Shown here: positions 1 to 5,370 of the stretch, piece by piece
How the letters are laid out: each line of letters starts with the position of its first letter
Numbering within the stretch: position 1 is the first letter of the stretch
Origin: an uncultured Clostridia bacterium
Lineage (GTDB): Bacteria; Bacillota; Clostridia; Oscillospirales; Ruminococcaceae
Length of the DNA: 5,566 nucleotides
Reading direction: 5' to 3'
Assembly: GCA_937894185.1 (NCBI GenBank)
Contig: CALCSA010000473.1
Location: 1 to 5,566, forward strand
The notes under the pieces: model-generated
The model's input: the letters and a program-made list of their open reading frames with translations, nothing else
Told to the model about the DNA's origin: nothing
Databases searched by the model: none
Translations under genes and position numbers: made by a program

Positions 1-1
1 G

Positions 2-739
2 CACGCCTCCCGCCGCAAGGACGCAGCAGGCACAGGACAAAAGCCTGTCAGCTTCCCCTATAAAGTGGTGGACCCCTCCCAGGAGTACGGCTTTGTGGCT
101 GTGGCGGCGGGAAAGGGAGTACAGGCCCTGTTTAAAGATTTGGGCGTAGACAACGTTGTCAGCGGTGGCCAAACCATGAATCCTTCCACCGATAACATTC
201 TGGAGGCCATTCACGGAACCCCTGCCAAAACCGTGATTGTGCTGCCCAACAACAAAAACATCATCATGACGGCGGAGCAGGCAGTGCGTCTGGCCGACCG
301 GGGCGTTTATGTATTGCCTACAAAAACCATCCCACAAGGGCTGTCGGCCATGCTGGCCTTCGACCCCGAGGCTTCTCTGGCCGACAATCAGCTGGCCATG
401 GTCAAAGCCACCGAGCGGGTGGGCACCGGACTGATTACCTTTGCCGCCCGGGACAGCAGTTTTGACGGTCACAAAATTAAAAAAGATGAAATTTTGGCTC
501 TGGAAAACGGCAAGATTTCCTTTGTGGAAAAGGATGCCTCCAAGGCTTTGCTGCGGATGGCAAAATCCATGGTGAAGAAAGACAGCACCTTTGTCACCCT
601 GCTGTACGGGGAGGATGTCACCCCCCAGCAGGCGGAGGAGCTGGAAGAAACCCTGCGTCTGCGCCTTCCCGACGGAGTGGAGCTGGCGGTAATCAGCGGG
701 GGACAGCCTGTGTATTATTACATGCTCAGCGTGGAGTAG
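2..739 (+). CDS. fakA: Fatty acid kinase FakA (YloV/DAK2 family), C-terminal part, 5' end outside window
   Basis: The open frame runs in from the left edge (first full codon at base 2) and gives about 245 C-terminal residues ending at TAG 737-739. The family phosphorylates fatty acids bound to a FakB (DegV-like) protein, so that exogenous fatty acids can enter phospholipid synthesis in the cytoplasm. The N-terminal DhaL/DAK2 kinase domain lies off the window; what is visible is the middle and C-terminal FakA domains. Recognisable family signatures are VVSGGQTMNPST, VIVLPNNKNI, VYVLPTKTIPQGLSA and the closing segment ISGGQPVYYYMLSVE, close to the usual (G)GQPxYxYxxSVE end. The frame is intact, and the methionine encoded at 65 (GTG) is internal rather than a start, because good family sequence continues upstream of it. 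A hairpin follows at 777-803. Family assignment is firm; the exact role in this organism is inferred. Confidence 0.93.
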   Translation, partial: HASRRKDAAGTGQKPVSFPYKVVDPSQEYGFVAVAAGKGVQALFKDLGVDNVVSGGQTMNPSTDNILEAIHGTPAKTVIVLPNNKNIIMTAEQAVRLADRGVYVLPTKTIPQGLSAMLAFDPEASLADNQLAMVKATERVGTGLITFAARDSSFDGHKIKKDEILALENGKISFVEKDASKALLRMAKSMVKKDSTFVTLLYGEDVTPQQAEELEETLRLRLPDGVELAVISGGQPVYYYMLSVE

Positions 740-776
740 TGCAGCAAAACCCTTCTTTTTATACACTATAAATTTA

Positions 777-803
777 GGCGGTATGTCAAATCGGCGTACC
801 GCC
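777..803 (+). terminator. Hairpin after fakA, possible Rho-independent terminator
   Basis: GGCGGTATG (777-785) pairs with CGTACCGCC (795-803) as a 9-bp stem with one G-U wobble and a 9-base loop. It begins 37 bases after the fakA stop. The T tract behind it is short (TTTG), so it may be a weak terminator or a processing/stabilising hairpin. Position and stem strength support a 3' end function; the short tail keeps confidence moderate. Confidence 0.5.
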
Positions 804-858
804 TTTGCCCGGCAAAAAGCCCCTGCCCGGACCGGAAATACCCGCTCCGATTTGGGTG

Positions 859-886
859 TTGCATTTCCCGGGTGTTATGTTATAAT
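859..886 (+). promoter_or_regulatory. Sigma-A type promoter with extended -10, upstream of the sortase-like gene
   Basis: A perfect TATAAT lies at 881-886, preceded by TG at 878-879, giving the extended -10 TGTTATAAT. A weak -35 candidate, TTGCAT, lies at 859-864 with a 16-base spacer. Transcription would begin near 893, leaving about 50 bases of leader before the TTG start at 945. An imperfect inverted repeat, AATACCC (837-843) and GGGTGTT (854-860), touches the -35 region and could be an operator, but it is weak. The rest of the 740-944 spacer shows only the hairpin at 777-803. Confidence 0.7.
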
Positions 887-928
887 TTGAAAATACGGAC
901 CTGCGCTTGGGTGCAAGTCAACTACTTT

Positions 929-933
929 GGAGG
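929..933 (+). promoter_or_regulatory. Ribosome binding site GGAGG that fixes the sortase-like start
   Basis: GGAGG sits 11 bases before TTG 945. It overlaps the alternative in-frame TTG at 927, which therefore cannot be the start. The nearby ATG at 937 is out of frame and meets TGA after three codons. The site lies within a 17-base stretch (917-933) that is nearly identical to the one before the RACo-like gene. Confidence 0.75.
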
Positions 934-944
934 TCGATGTTGTT

Positions 945-1805
945 TTGAAGAAGATTCTTGCGTTACTGCTAACCATACTGATGGTGATAAGCTTAGCGGC
1001 CTGCGCCGATCGGGAACCCAAACCTGCCGATGAGTCCTCCGCTTCCTCATCATCCCAACAGTCATCAAAGGTAGAGCCGGAAAATACATATGAATTGCCC
1101 GACTTTCCCGATCACGGCGAAGATATTGCCGCCATGAAGGAAATCAACGACGATACCAGAGGTTGGCTGCGGATTCCCGACACCACCGTGGATGATGTTG
1201 TGGTGAGCAAAATGGACCCCAACGACTACAACCGGTACTATCTGCGCCGGGATATTCATAAAAACGACGGCGTGATGGAAGGCGTTTACTACGCCGATTG
1301 CCGCAATCAATTTGACGGCACCGCGGAAGGCCTTTCCCAGAACACCACCATTTACGGTCACGCTCTGGATATGAACGACGACCCTGAGCATATCCGTTTC
1401 AGTCAGCTCAAAAAATTCTGGGATATTGATTTTGCCAAAGATCACCCCTACATCTACTTTTCCACCGAGGGTGAAGATCTGGTCTGGGAGATTTTTGCCA
1501 CCTTCTTCACCACCCTGAATCACGATTATATTAATCCATTGGACGGCTTTACGGACGAGCAGATCGAGACCTTTTTGAACGAAATTAAAGCCCGGTCGGA
1601 ATACAATTACAACGTAGAGGTCACCCCCGACGATAAATACCTCACCCTTTCCACCTGCGTTTATAAGCTAACCCCAGGCGTGTACCCCAACAATTACCGC
1701 TATGTTATCATGGCCAAACTGGTCACCGACGACAATTACAAAGAAAAGGCCGATTTGGAAGTGAATCCCAACATCCTTGGCCCTGACGAAAAATATACCG
1801 GCTAA
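945..1805 (+). CDS. Class B-like sortase predicted to be a lipoprotein
   Basis: A 286-residue protein if started at TTG 945, which fits the GGAGG at 929-933 and gives a clean signal peptide. Sortases are surface transpeptidases that cleave a sorting motif and join the protein to the cell wall or to another protein. Seen here: a lipoprotein signal (residues 1-20: two Lys, a hydrophobic core, then the lipobox LAAC with Cys20), a Ser-rich linker (about 31-41), and a sortase fold from about residue 60. The fold includes GWLRIPDT (73-80), the catalytic His in IYGHALD (His139), LSTC (Cys238) and Arg252 in NNYRYVIMAKL. The early GWxxIPxT segment, the YYL segment and the long region between His and Cys favour class B. 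Typical class B enzymes use an N-terminal membrane anchor, so lipid anchoring would be unusual. No LPXTG-like substrate is encoded in the window. It forms its own unit between a promoter and a terminator. The family call is good; subclass and activity are inferred. Confidence 0.85.
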   Translation: MKKILALLLTILMVISLAACADREPKPADESSASSSSQQSSKVEPENTYELPDFPDHGEDIAAMKEINDDTRGWLRIPDTTVDDVVVSKMDPNDYNRYYLRRDIHKNDGVMEGVYYADCRNQFDGTAEGLSQNTTIYGHALDMNDDPEHIRFSQLKKFWDIDFAKDHPYIYFSTEGEDLVWEIFATFFTTLNHDYINPLDGFTDEQIETFLNEIKARSEYNYNVEVTPDDKYLTLSTCVYKLTPGVYPNNYRYVIMAKLVTDDNYKEKADLEVNPNILGPDEKYTG

Positions 1806-1820
1806 TCCACTGAAGAAACG

Positions 1821-1862
1821 ATGCCCCCCGTTGCAGGCACTGCCTGTGACGAGGGGCGTTTT
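1821..1862. terminator. Strong hairpin between convergent genes, probable bidirectional terminator
   Basis: Bases 1821-1838 pair with 1842-1859 around the three-base loop ACT: 18 pairs with three G-U wobbles and one C-A mismatch. On + the stem ends in TTTT (1859-1862), and on - it is followed by CGTTTCTTC. It starts 16 bases after the sortase-like stop and lies 32 bases beyond the stop of the RACo-like gene, so it can serve both transcripts. The + direction looks slightly better because its T run is uninterrupted. Confidence 0.8.
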
Positions 1863-1890
1863 CCTATGGTAGAGAAAGTGCTGGAGGTCC

Positions 1891-3357
1891 TTATTCAAAC
1901 AGCATGTGCCGGAAGTAATGGTCTGCAAAAGCGGGGTTGGCGGCAAGCTCAACCGTGTGAGCCTGTTTTGCGATCTCCTCCGACACCTGAACTAACCCTT
2001 GATTTTGCAGCAGCAGGGAGGCACCGGTATGGGCAGCGTTGCCAATGGATTGAGATCGCCCCAGCAGCTTTTCGGGAATCAGGCCGATGCTTGCCCCATG
2101 TTCCAGATTTAGATAGCGGCCGAATCCCCCGGCAATGGAAAGAAGCTCCACCTGCTCGGCATCCATCCCGGAGATGCCAAGCAGGGTTTCCATCCCCGCC
2201 CGGATAGAGCCCTTGGCCAACTGGATGGTTCGAACATCTTTGCCGGTAATCCCAATGCCGTTTTGCAGCTCAAAGAAATCCTCTTCACCGGTAAAGGCGC
2301 CGGTTTCGTCCACCACACCCAGCTTTAACATCACCGCCAAGCTGTCCACAATGCCGCTGCCGCAGATGCCCACAGCCTCACCGCCGCCGATGGTAGAGCA
2401 GCGGATCCGGCCATCCTCCACCCAAACACGGTCAATGGCCCCGCCAATGCCGTATACGCCGTGAGTGATGCCGGCTCCCTCAAAGGCGGGACCGGCGGCG
2501 GTGGAACAGCAGGTGAGCACCCCCCGGTGCCACAGCGCCATCTCACCGTTTGTGCCCATATCCACCAGCAAAGCGGTTTGATTGCGGTTGCAGATGCCGC
2601 TTGCCATCACCGCGGTGGTAATATCCCCGCCCACAAAGGCAGAGATACACCGGGGCAGATAAACCTTGGCCTTGGGGGATACCGGAAGCTCCAAGGCTTT
2701 GCTGTCCAGCCATTCACCAAAGAGCCTGTCCGCCTGAAATGGCGCGTGGGAAAGGGTCTTGGGGCTTTGCTCCGCCAGAAGGTAAAGCATGGCTGTGTTT
2801 CCGGTCATGACGACAGCGTCCACCAGATCGGGGGAGACGCCATGGCCCGTGCAAAGCTCCCGGATCATCTCCCCAAGGGCGTGGCGGATGCACCGGGATA
2901 GCTCCCGCAGCTCGCCGGACAGGGCTTTTTCAATGCGGCTGATGACATCGGCTCCAAAGCTTGTTTGGGGATTCTTGCGGGTGACGGTGTTGATTTCGCC
3001 CTCACCATCCAAAAGGCTGGCGCAGATTGTGGTGGTGCCGATGTCAATGGAAATGCCATACCGGGAGAACATGGGGTTTTCCAAAGGCATGGATGCAAGC
3101 TCTCCCGCCTCGATCTGCCGGAGCTGGGCGGGGCTGCTCAATTCCACCCGAATATCGCCCTGAACCGCCGTCTGACAGGCCAGACACTTTTCGCCATTGA
3201 CCCACACCGAGCAGCCCTTGCAGGTCCCTTTGCCGCCACAGGGCATATCAAGATGAGCGCCGTGGCCATTGAGCACCACCGAGAGCAGGGTGCCTCTTTC
3301 CACATGAATGACCGCCTGCGCTCCGCCCTGCAGAACCGTTACGACATTTTTTTTCAA
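1891..3357 (-). CDS. RACo-like ATP-dependent reductive activator of corrinoid protein ([2Fe-2S] + ASKHA/DUF4445)
   Basis: 488 residues from TTG 3357-3355, chosen because GGAGGG (3371-3366) lies 8 bases upstream and the ferredoxin domain begins right there. An upstream start at 3489 would only add frame-shifted sequence from the neighbouring gene. The family reduces inactive Co(II) corrinoid proteins to Co(I), using ATP to drive an uphill electron transfer. Seen: a ferredoxin-type [2Fe-2S] domain at about 1-73 (Cys40, Cys46, Cys49, Cys61, with CGGKGTCKGC and LACQT). After a short linker comes an ASKHA ATPase from about 101, with phosphate-1 motif SIDIGTTT (103-110), VVMTGNTAM (182-190), phosphate-2 motif LLVDMGTNGEM (263-273) and adenosine motif SIAGGFGRYL (407-416). 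Characterised RACo is about 630 residues, and this one seems to lack the middle domain. Its start overlaps the stop of the DUF2284 gene as TTGA, implying coupled translation. An A8 run follows the start codon. Other cobalamin-linked reactivation roles are possible. Confidence 0.88.
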   Translation of the reverse strand: MKKNVVTVLQGGAQAVIHVERGTLLSVVLNGHGAHLDMPCGGKGTCKGCSVWVNGEKCLACQTAVQGDIRVELSSPAQLRQIEAGELASMPLENPMFSRYGISIDIGTTTICASLLDGEGEINTVTRKNPQTSFGADVISRIEKALSGELRELSRCIRHALGEMIRELCTGHGVSPDLVDAVVMTGNTAMLYLLAEQSPKTLSHAPFQADRLFGEWLDSKALELPVSPKAKVYLPRCISAFVGGDITTAVMASGICNRNQTALLVDMGTNGEMALWHRGVLTCCSTAAGPAFEGAGITHGVYGIGGAIDRVWVEDGRIRCSTIGGGEAVGICGSGIVDSLAVMLKLGVVDETGAFTGEEDFFELQNGIGITGKDVRTIQLAKGSIRAGMETLLGISGMDAEQVELLSIAGGFGRYLNLEHGASIGLIPEKLLGRSQSIGNAAHTGASLLLQNQGLVQVSEEIAKQAHTVELAANPAFADHYFRHMLFE

Positions 3358-3902
3358 AACAAAAACCCTCCAAAGTAGGTGACGGTATTGGGGCCGCTGA
3401 TGTACTTCATACCGGCAAGCTCCGCCAGTTCCGACACAGCAATACCGTAGGCCTCCAGAGATGCCATGGCCCGATGGGGGAAGGGGCAAGGCCGATGATC
3501 CAGCTTTGCGCAGTGTTCACAAACATGGCAGGCTCCCGCCCCCAACCTCAGGGGGCTGCTTAAAAAAGGAGAAAGCTGCTCCGTCAGGGTCTGTGTCAAT
3601 TTGTTGTGCTCCTTGGCCGCCTCCTCCATCCCTTCGATGTCAAAAGAATCCTCCAGCTGCCCCACCGACTGGAACACAAGGGCGTAATGGTAGCTTTTGG
3701 CACGGGCGATCAGCTCGTCAATATCCCCCACATCGGGGGGACACATCCAGCATCTGCCGTATTTTCCGCAGGTGTTTTGTTCACAGGCCGCGCGAAATTC
3801 CCTGCGAAAGGGAATGGCATCCACCTTCACGATGGCTGCGTCCACTGCACCGTATTCTGTGGCTATCTTTACCAAAGATTTCAAATCATCCCGTTGAAAC
3901 AA
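3354..3902 (-). CDS. DUF2284 Cys-rich predicted metal-binding protein
   Basis: 182 residues from TTG 3902-3900, with an AGGGGG-type ribosome binding site 7 bases upstream (3915-3910). The next in-frame Met is residue 53, inside the first Cys cluster, so a later start is unlikely. DUF2284 proteins are annotated as predicted metal-binding; I know of no firm biochemical function. Two four-cysteine groups are visible: Cys40, 45, 51, 54 (ending in CWMCPP) and Cys125, 128, 131, 139 (C-x2-C-x2-C-x7-CP). The second resembles [4Fe-4S] ferredoxin motifs, so one or two Fe-S clusters are plausible, with zinc as the alternative. No signal peptide or membrane segment is seen, so it should be cytoplasmic. 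It is the first gene of a two-gene unit whose last bases overlap the RACo-like start. That pairing suggests a role in corrinoid reactivation, for example as electron donor (inference). Confidence 0.85.
   Translation of the reverse strand: MFQRDDLKSLVKIATEYGAVDAAIVKVDAIPFRREFRAACEQNTCGKYGRCWMCPPDVGDIDELIARAKSYHYALVFQSVGQLEDSFDIEGMEEAAKEHNKLTQTLTEQLSPFLSSPLRLGAGACHVCEHCAKLDHRPCPFPHRAMASLEAYGIAVSELAELAGMKYISGPNTVTYFGGFLF
3366..3371 (-). promoter_or_regulatory. Ribosome binding site GGAGGG inside the DUF2284 gene, setting the RACo-like start
   Basis: On the - strand GGAGGG lies within the last codons of the DUF2284 gene, 8 bases before the TTG that overlaps that gene's TGA. This arrangement supports reinitiation or translational coupling and rules out the longer frame opening at 3489 as the true start. 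Confidence 0.8.
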
Positions 3903-3926
3903 AGATCTTCCCCCTCTCTACCTGCC

Positions 3927-3935
3927 ATCATATCA
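3927..3935 (-). promoter_or_regulatory. Candidate extended -10 for the DUF2284-RACo unit
   Basis: On the - strand this reads TGATATGAT, an extended -10 (TGn plus TATGAT, five of six matches to TATAAT). It would start transcription near 3920, about 18 bases before the TTG start. No convincing -35 lies at 16-18 bases. A second weaker pair further upstream on the same strand (TTGGTA with TAATAT at 17 bases) is also possible. Confidence 0.4.
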
Positions 3936-4009
3936 AATATCTACTGGATTTTCTTGCGCTTTTGCAATATTTTTTGTAATATTATCATAACGTCAGAAAT
4001 TTACCAAAA

Positions 4010-4029
4010 CGCTTGCTTTATTACAAGCG
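4010..4029. promoter_or_regulatory. Inverted repeat CGCTTG-N8-CAAGCG, candidate operator
   Basis: CGCTTG at 4010-4015 and CAAGCG at 4024-4029 are perfect inverted arms around an 8-base AT-rich centre. The right arm overlaps the -35 region of the regulator's promoter in the divergent spacer. A second, shorter repeat, CAAAT-N4-ATTTG (4034-4047), lies between -35 and -10. Arms of six and five bases can arise by chance, and AraC proteins often bind direct repeats, so the regulator that binds here is unknown. Confidence 0.4.
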
Positions 4030-4054
4030 ACAACAAATCCACATTTGCTACAAT
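4027..4054 (+). promoter_or_regulatory. Candidate promoter of the regulator-corrinoid protein unit
   Basis: TACAAT at 4049-4054 is preceded by TGC, giving an extended -10 (TGCTACAAT). GCGACA at 4027-4032, matching four of six -35 bases, lies 16 bases upstream. Transcription would start near 4061, very close to AGGAGG (4065-4070), so the leader would be only about 18 bases. An upstream alternative is TTGCAA (3962-3967) with TATCAT (3984-3989). The poor -35 would suit an activator-dependent promoter. Confidence 0.45.
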
Positions 4055-4078
4055 ATAGGTAACGAGGAGGTTTCTTCC

Positions 4079-5353
4079 GTGACCGATAGAAGGGAAGACC
4101 GGCAGTTTGACCTGAAACTGGCGATAGAATGCGCATCGGCTTATTCCACAGCCACCGGGCTTGGCTGTACGGTTTCGGACACCGGGGGAACGGTGCTGTT
4201 CGAAGCCGGTTACGGATGTGCCGGGTGCAAAATATGCGAAGCTTCCGGGCTTGCCAAGGAGGGCTGTATTCGCTCTCAGGCCTACGGCATGACAGAAGCG
4301 GAGCGGTTTGGCGGAAAGTACATCTACTTTTGTCCTATGGGGCTTACCTGCTTTGTTTCACCCATTATGGGGCAGCAGGGAAGCGCTGCCAAAATTACAG
4401 TGGGCCCCTTCCTTATGGTGGACCGGGACGACTACATTGCCTTTGATCTGGAAGAGCGGCTGGGGCTGGACCGTGAAGGGATGGAAAAGGTTCTGACCTT
4501 TACCGACAGGCTGCCCCAGATTCCCGCGGGCAGGGTTAACTCCCTTTCCATCCTGCTGTTTATGGCGGTCGGCTTTATGAACAACGTATCGGCGGCCAAC
4601 CGCATGCTGGACAGACAGGATTCCGATCAGATTCAGGGACAGATCACAGAATATATCATGGAGCTGAAGGCCAGTGAAAAGCCGCCCCGGTATCCCGTTA
4701 AGACGGAGAAGGCTCTTTTGGCCAGCATCGCCGATTCCGACAAGCAGACGGCGCAAAAGCTGCTCAACGAGATTTTAGGATACATCCTCTTTTCCTCGGG
4801 AGGCAACTTTTCCGAGATCAAATCCCGGATTTACGAGCTGCTGGCTGTCATTTCCCGGGCGGCGGTGGATGTGGGAGCCTGCGCCGACGAAACCTTCCGC
4901 ATGAATCACAATTTCTATCAGCAGGCCGCCCACACCGTGAATATTGATGAGCTTTGCACCCTGCTTTCGGGGCTGATGAACCACTATATCGACAGCTTGT
5001 TTGCCTTTCAGGATATTAAAAACACGGATGTGATCAACAAAGCGGTGTACTTTATGCGTCAAAACTGCACCCACAAAATTTCACTGGAAGATGTGGCGAA
5101 AACGGTTTATCTTTCCCCCACCTACTTCAGCAAGGTGTTCAAGGAGGAAATGGGCCAAAGCTTCAATGGGTATCTCAACAAGCTTCGGATCGAAAAGAGC
5201 AAGCGCATGCTTTTGCAGACCGATTTGCAGCTGGTAAACATTGCGGGACTTTCGGGATTTGAGGATCAAAGCTATTTTACCAAGGTGTTCAAGCGGGTGA
5301 CGGGAGTTTCCCCCAATCGATACCGCAAATCGGGAGGCAGGCTTTCGAATTGA
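4079..5353 (+). CDS. AraC-family transcriptional regulator with N-terminal PocR sensory domain
   Basis: 424 residues from GTG 4079, placed by AGGAGG at 4065-4070 with an 8-base spacer. The frame opens earlier (4013), but those codons cover the promoter. The N-terminal part, about 8-150, matches the PocR ligand-binding domain, a PAS-like sensor named after the propanediol/cobalamin regulator PocR. It has Cys47, 50, 53, 63, then YFCPMGLTCF (83-92), PI (95-96) and VGPFLMVD (108-115). A helical linker spans roughly 150-315. The C-terminal about 108 residues are a typical AraC domain with two helix-turn-helix units: ISLEDVAKTVYLSPTYFSKVF at about 334-354, and a second at about 385-409 ending in QSYFTKVFKRVTGVSPNRYR. 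It is a cytoplasmic DNA-binding protein, probably an activator. It is divergent from the activator genes and 17 bases ahead of the corrinoid protein gene, so it likely controls the methyltransferase cluster. The ligand is unknown. Confidence 0.9.
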   Translation: MTDRREDRQFDLKLAIECASAYSTATGLGCTVSDTGGTVLFEAGYGCAGCKICEASGLAKEGCIRSQAYGMTEAERFGGKYIYFCPMGLTCFVSPIMGQQGSAAKITVGPFLMVDRDDYIAFDLEERLGLDREGMEKVLTFTDRLPQIPAGRVNSLSILLFMAVGFMNNVSAANRMLDRQDSDQIQGQITEYIMELKASEKPPRYPVKTEKALLASIADSDKQTAQKLLNEILGYILFSSGGNFSEIKSRIYELLAVISRAAVDVGACADETFRMNHNFYQQAAHTVNIDELCTLLSGLMNHYIDSLFAFQDIKNTDVINKAVYFMRQNCTHKISLEDVAKTVYLSPTYFSKVFKEEMGQSFNGYLNKLRIEKSKRMLLQTDLQLVNIAGLSGFEDQSYFTKVFKRVTGVSPNRYRKSGGRLSN

Positions 5354-5370
5354 TAGAAGGAGGGATTGCA

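Noticed and set aside
904..918. Small hairpin CTTG-GGTG-CAAG in the sortase leader as a regulatory RNA or as a copy of the CGCTTG operator
   Set aside because: Only four or five pairs, and spacing unlike the 4010-4029 repeat; not better than chance.
927..944. Sortase-like start at TTG 927, or a short frame from ATG 937
   Set aside because: TTG 927 overlaps the ribosome binding site, and its extra residues put acidic sequence before the signal peptide. ATG 937 is out of frame and stops after three codons.
1065..1952. - strand open frames opposite the sortase-like gene and over the convergent terminator (1065-1523 and 1668-1952)
   Set aside because: They are shadows of the sortase reading frame; the second also runs through the terminator hairpin. 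No recognisable domain.
3358..3489. Extended N terminus of the RACo-like frame starting at 3489
   Set aside because: It overlaps the conserved DUF2284 C-terminal region out of frame and gives no family-like sequence; GGAGGG and TTG at 3357 give the proper ferredoxin start.
1821..3979. Long + strand open frames opposite the RACo-like and DUF2284 genes (for example 1821-2207, 2461-2901, 2965-3378, 3461-3979)
   Set aside because: They lie wholly or mostly antisense to genes with clear family motifs, have no good ribosome binding sites, and their translations look like low-complexity Pro/Arg/Ser-rich shadow sequence.
3965..3986. Repeated AATATT motif in the AT-rich divergent spacer as a direct-repeat operator
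   Set aside because: AATATT is itself palindromic and expected in such AT-rich sequence; no longer shared context.
4013..4078. Regulator start at TTG 4013
   Set aside because: The added 22 codons cover the candidate promoter and inverted repeat and have no ribosome binding site; GTG 4079 has AGGAGG at 8 bases.
4039..5370. Cobalamin riboswitch upstream of the regulator or corrinoid gene
   Set aside because: The leader before 4079 is too short and the 17-base gap before 5371 leaves no room; I see no B12-box-like sequence in either place.
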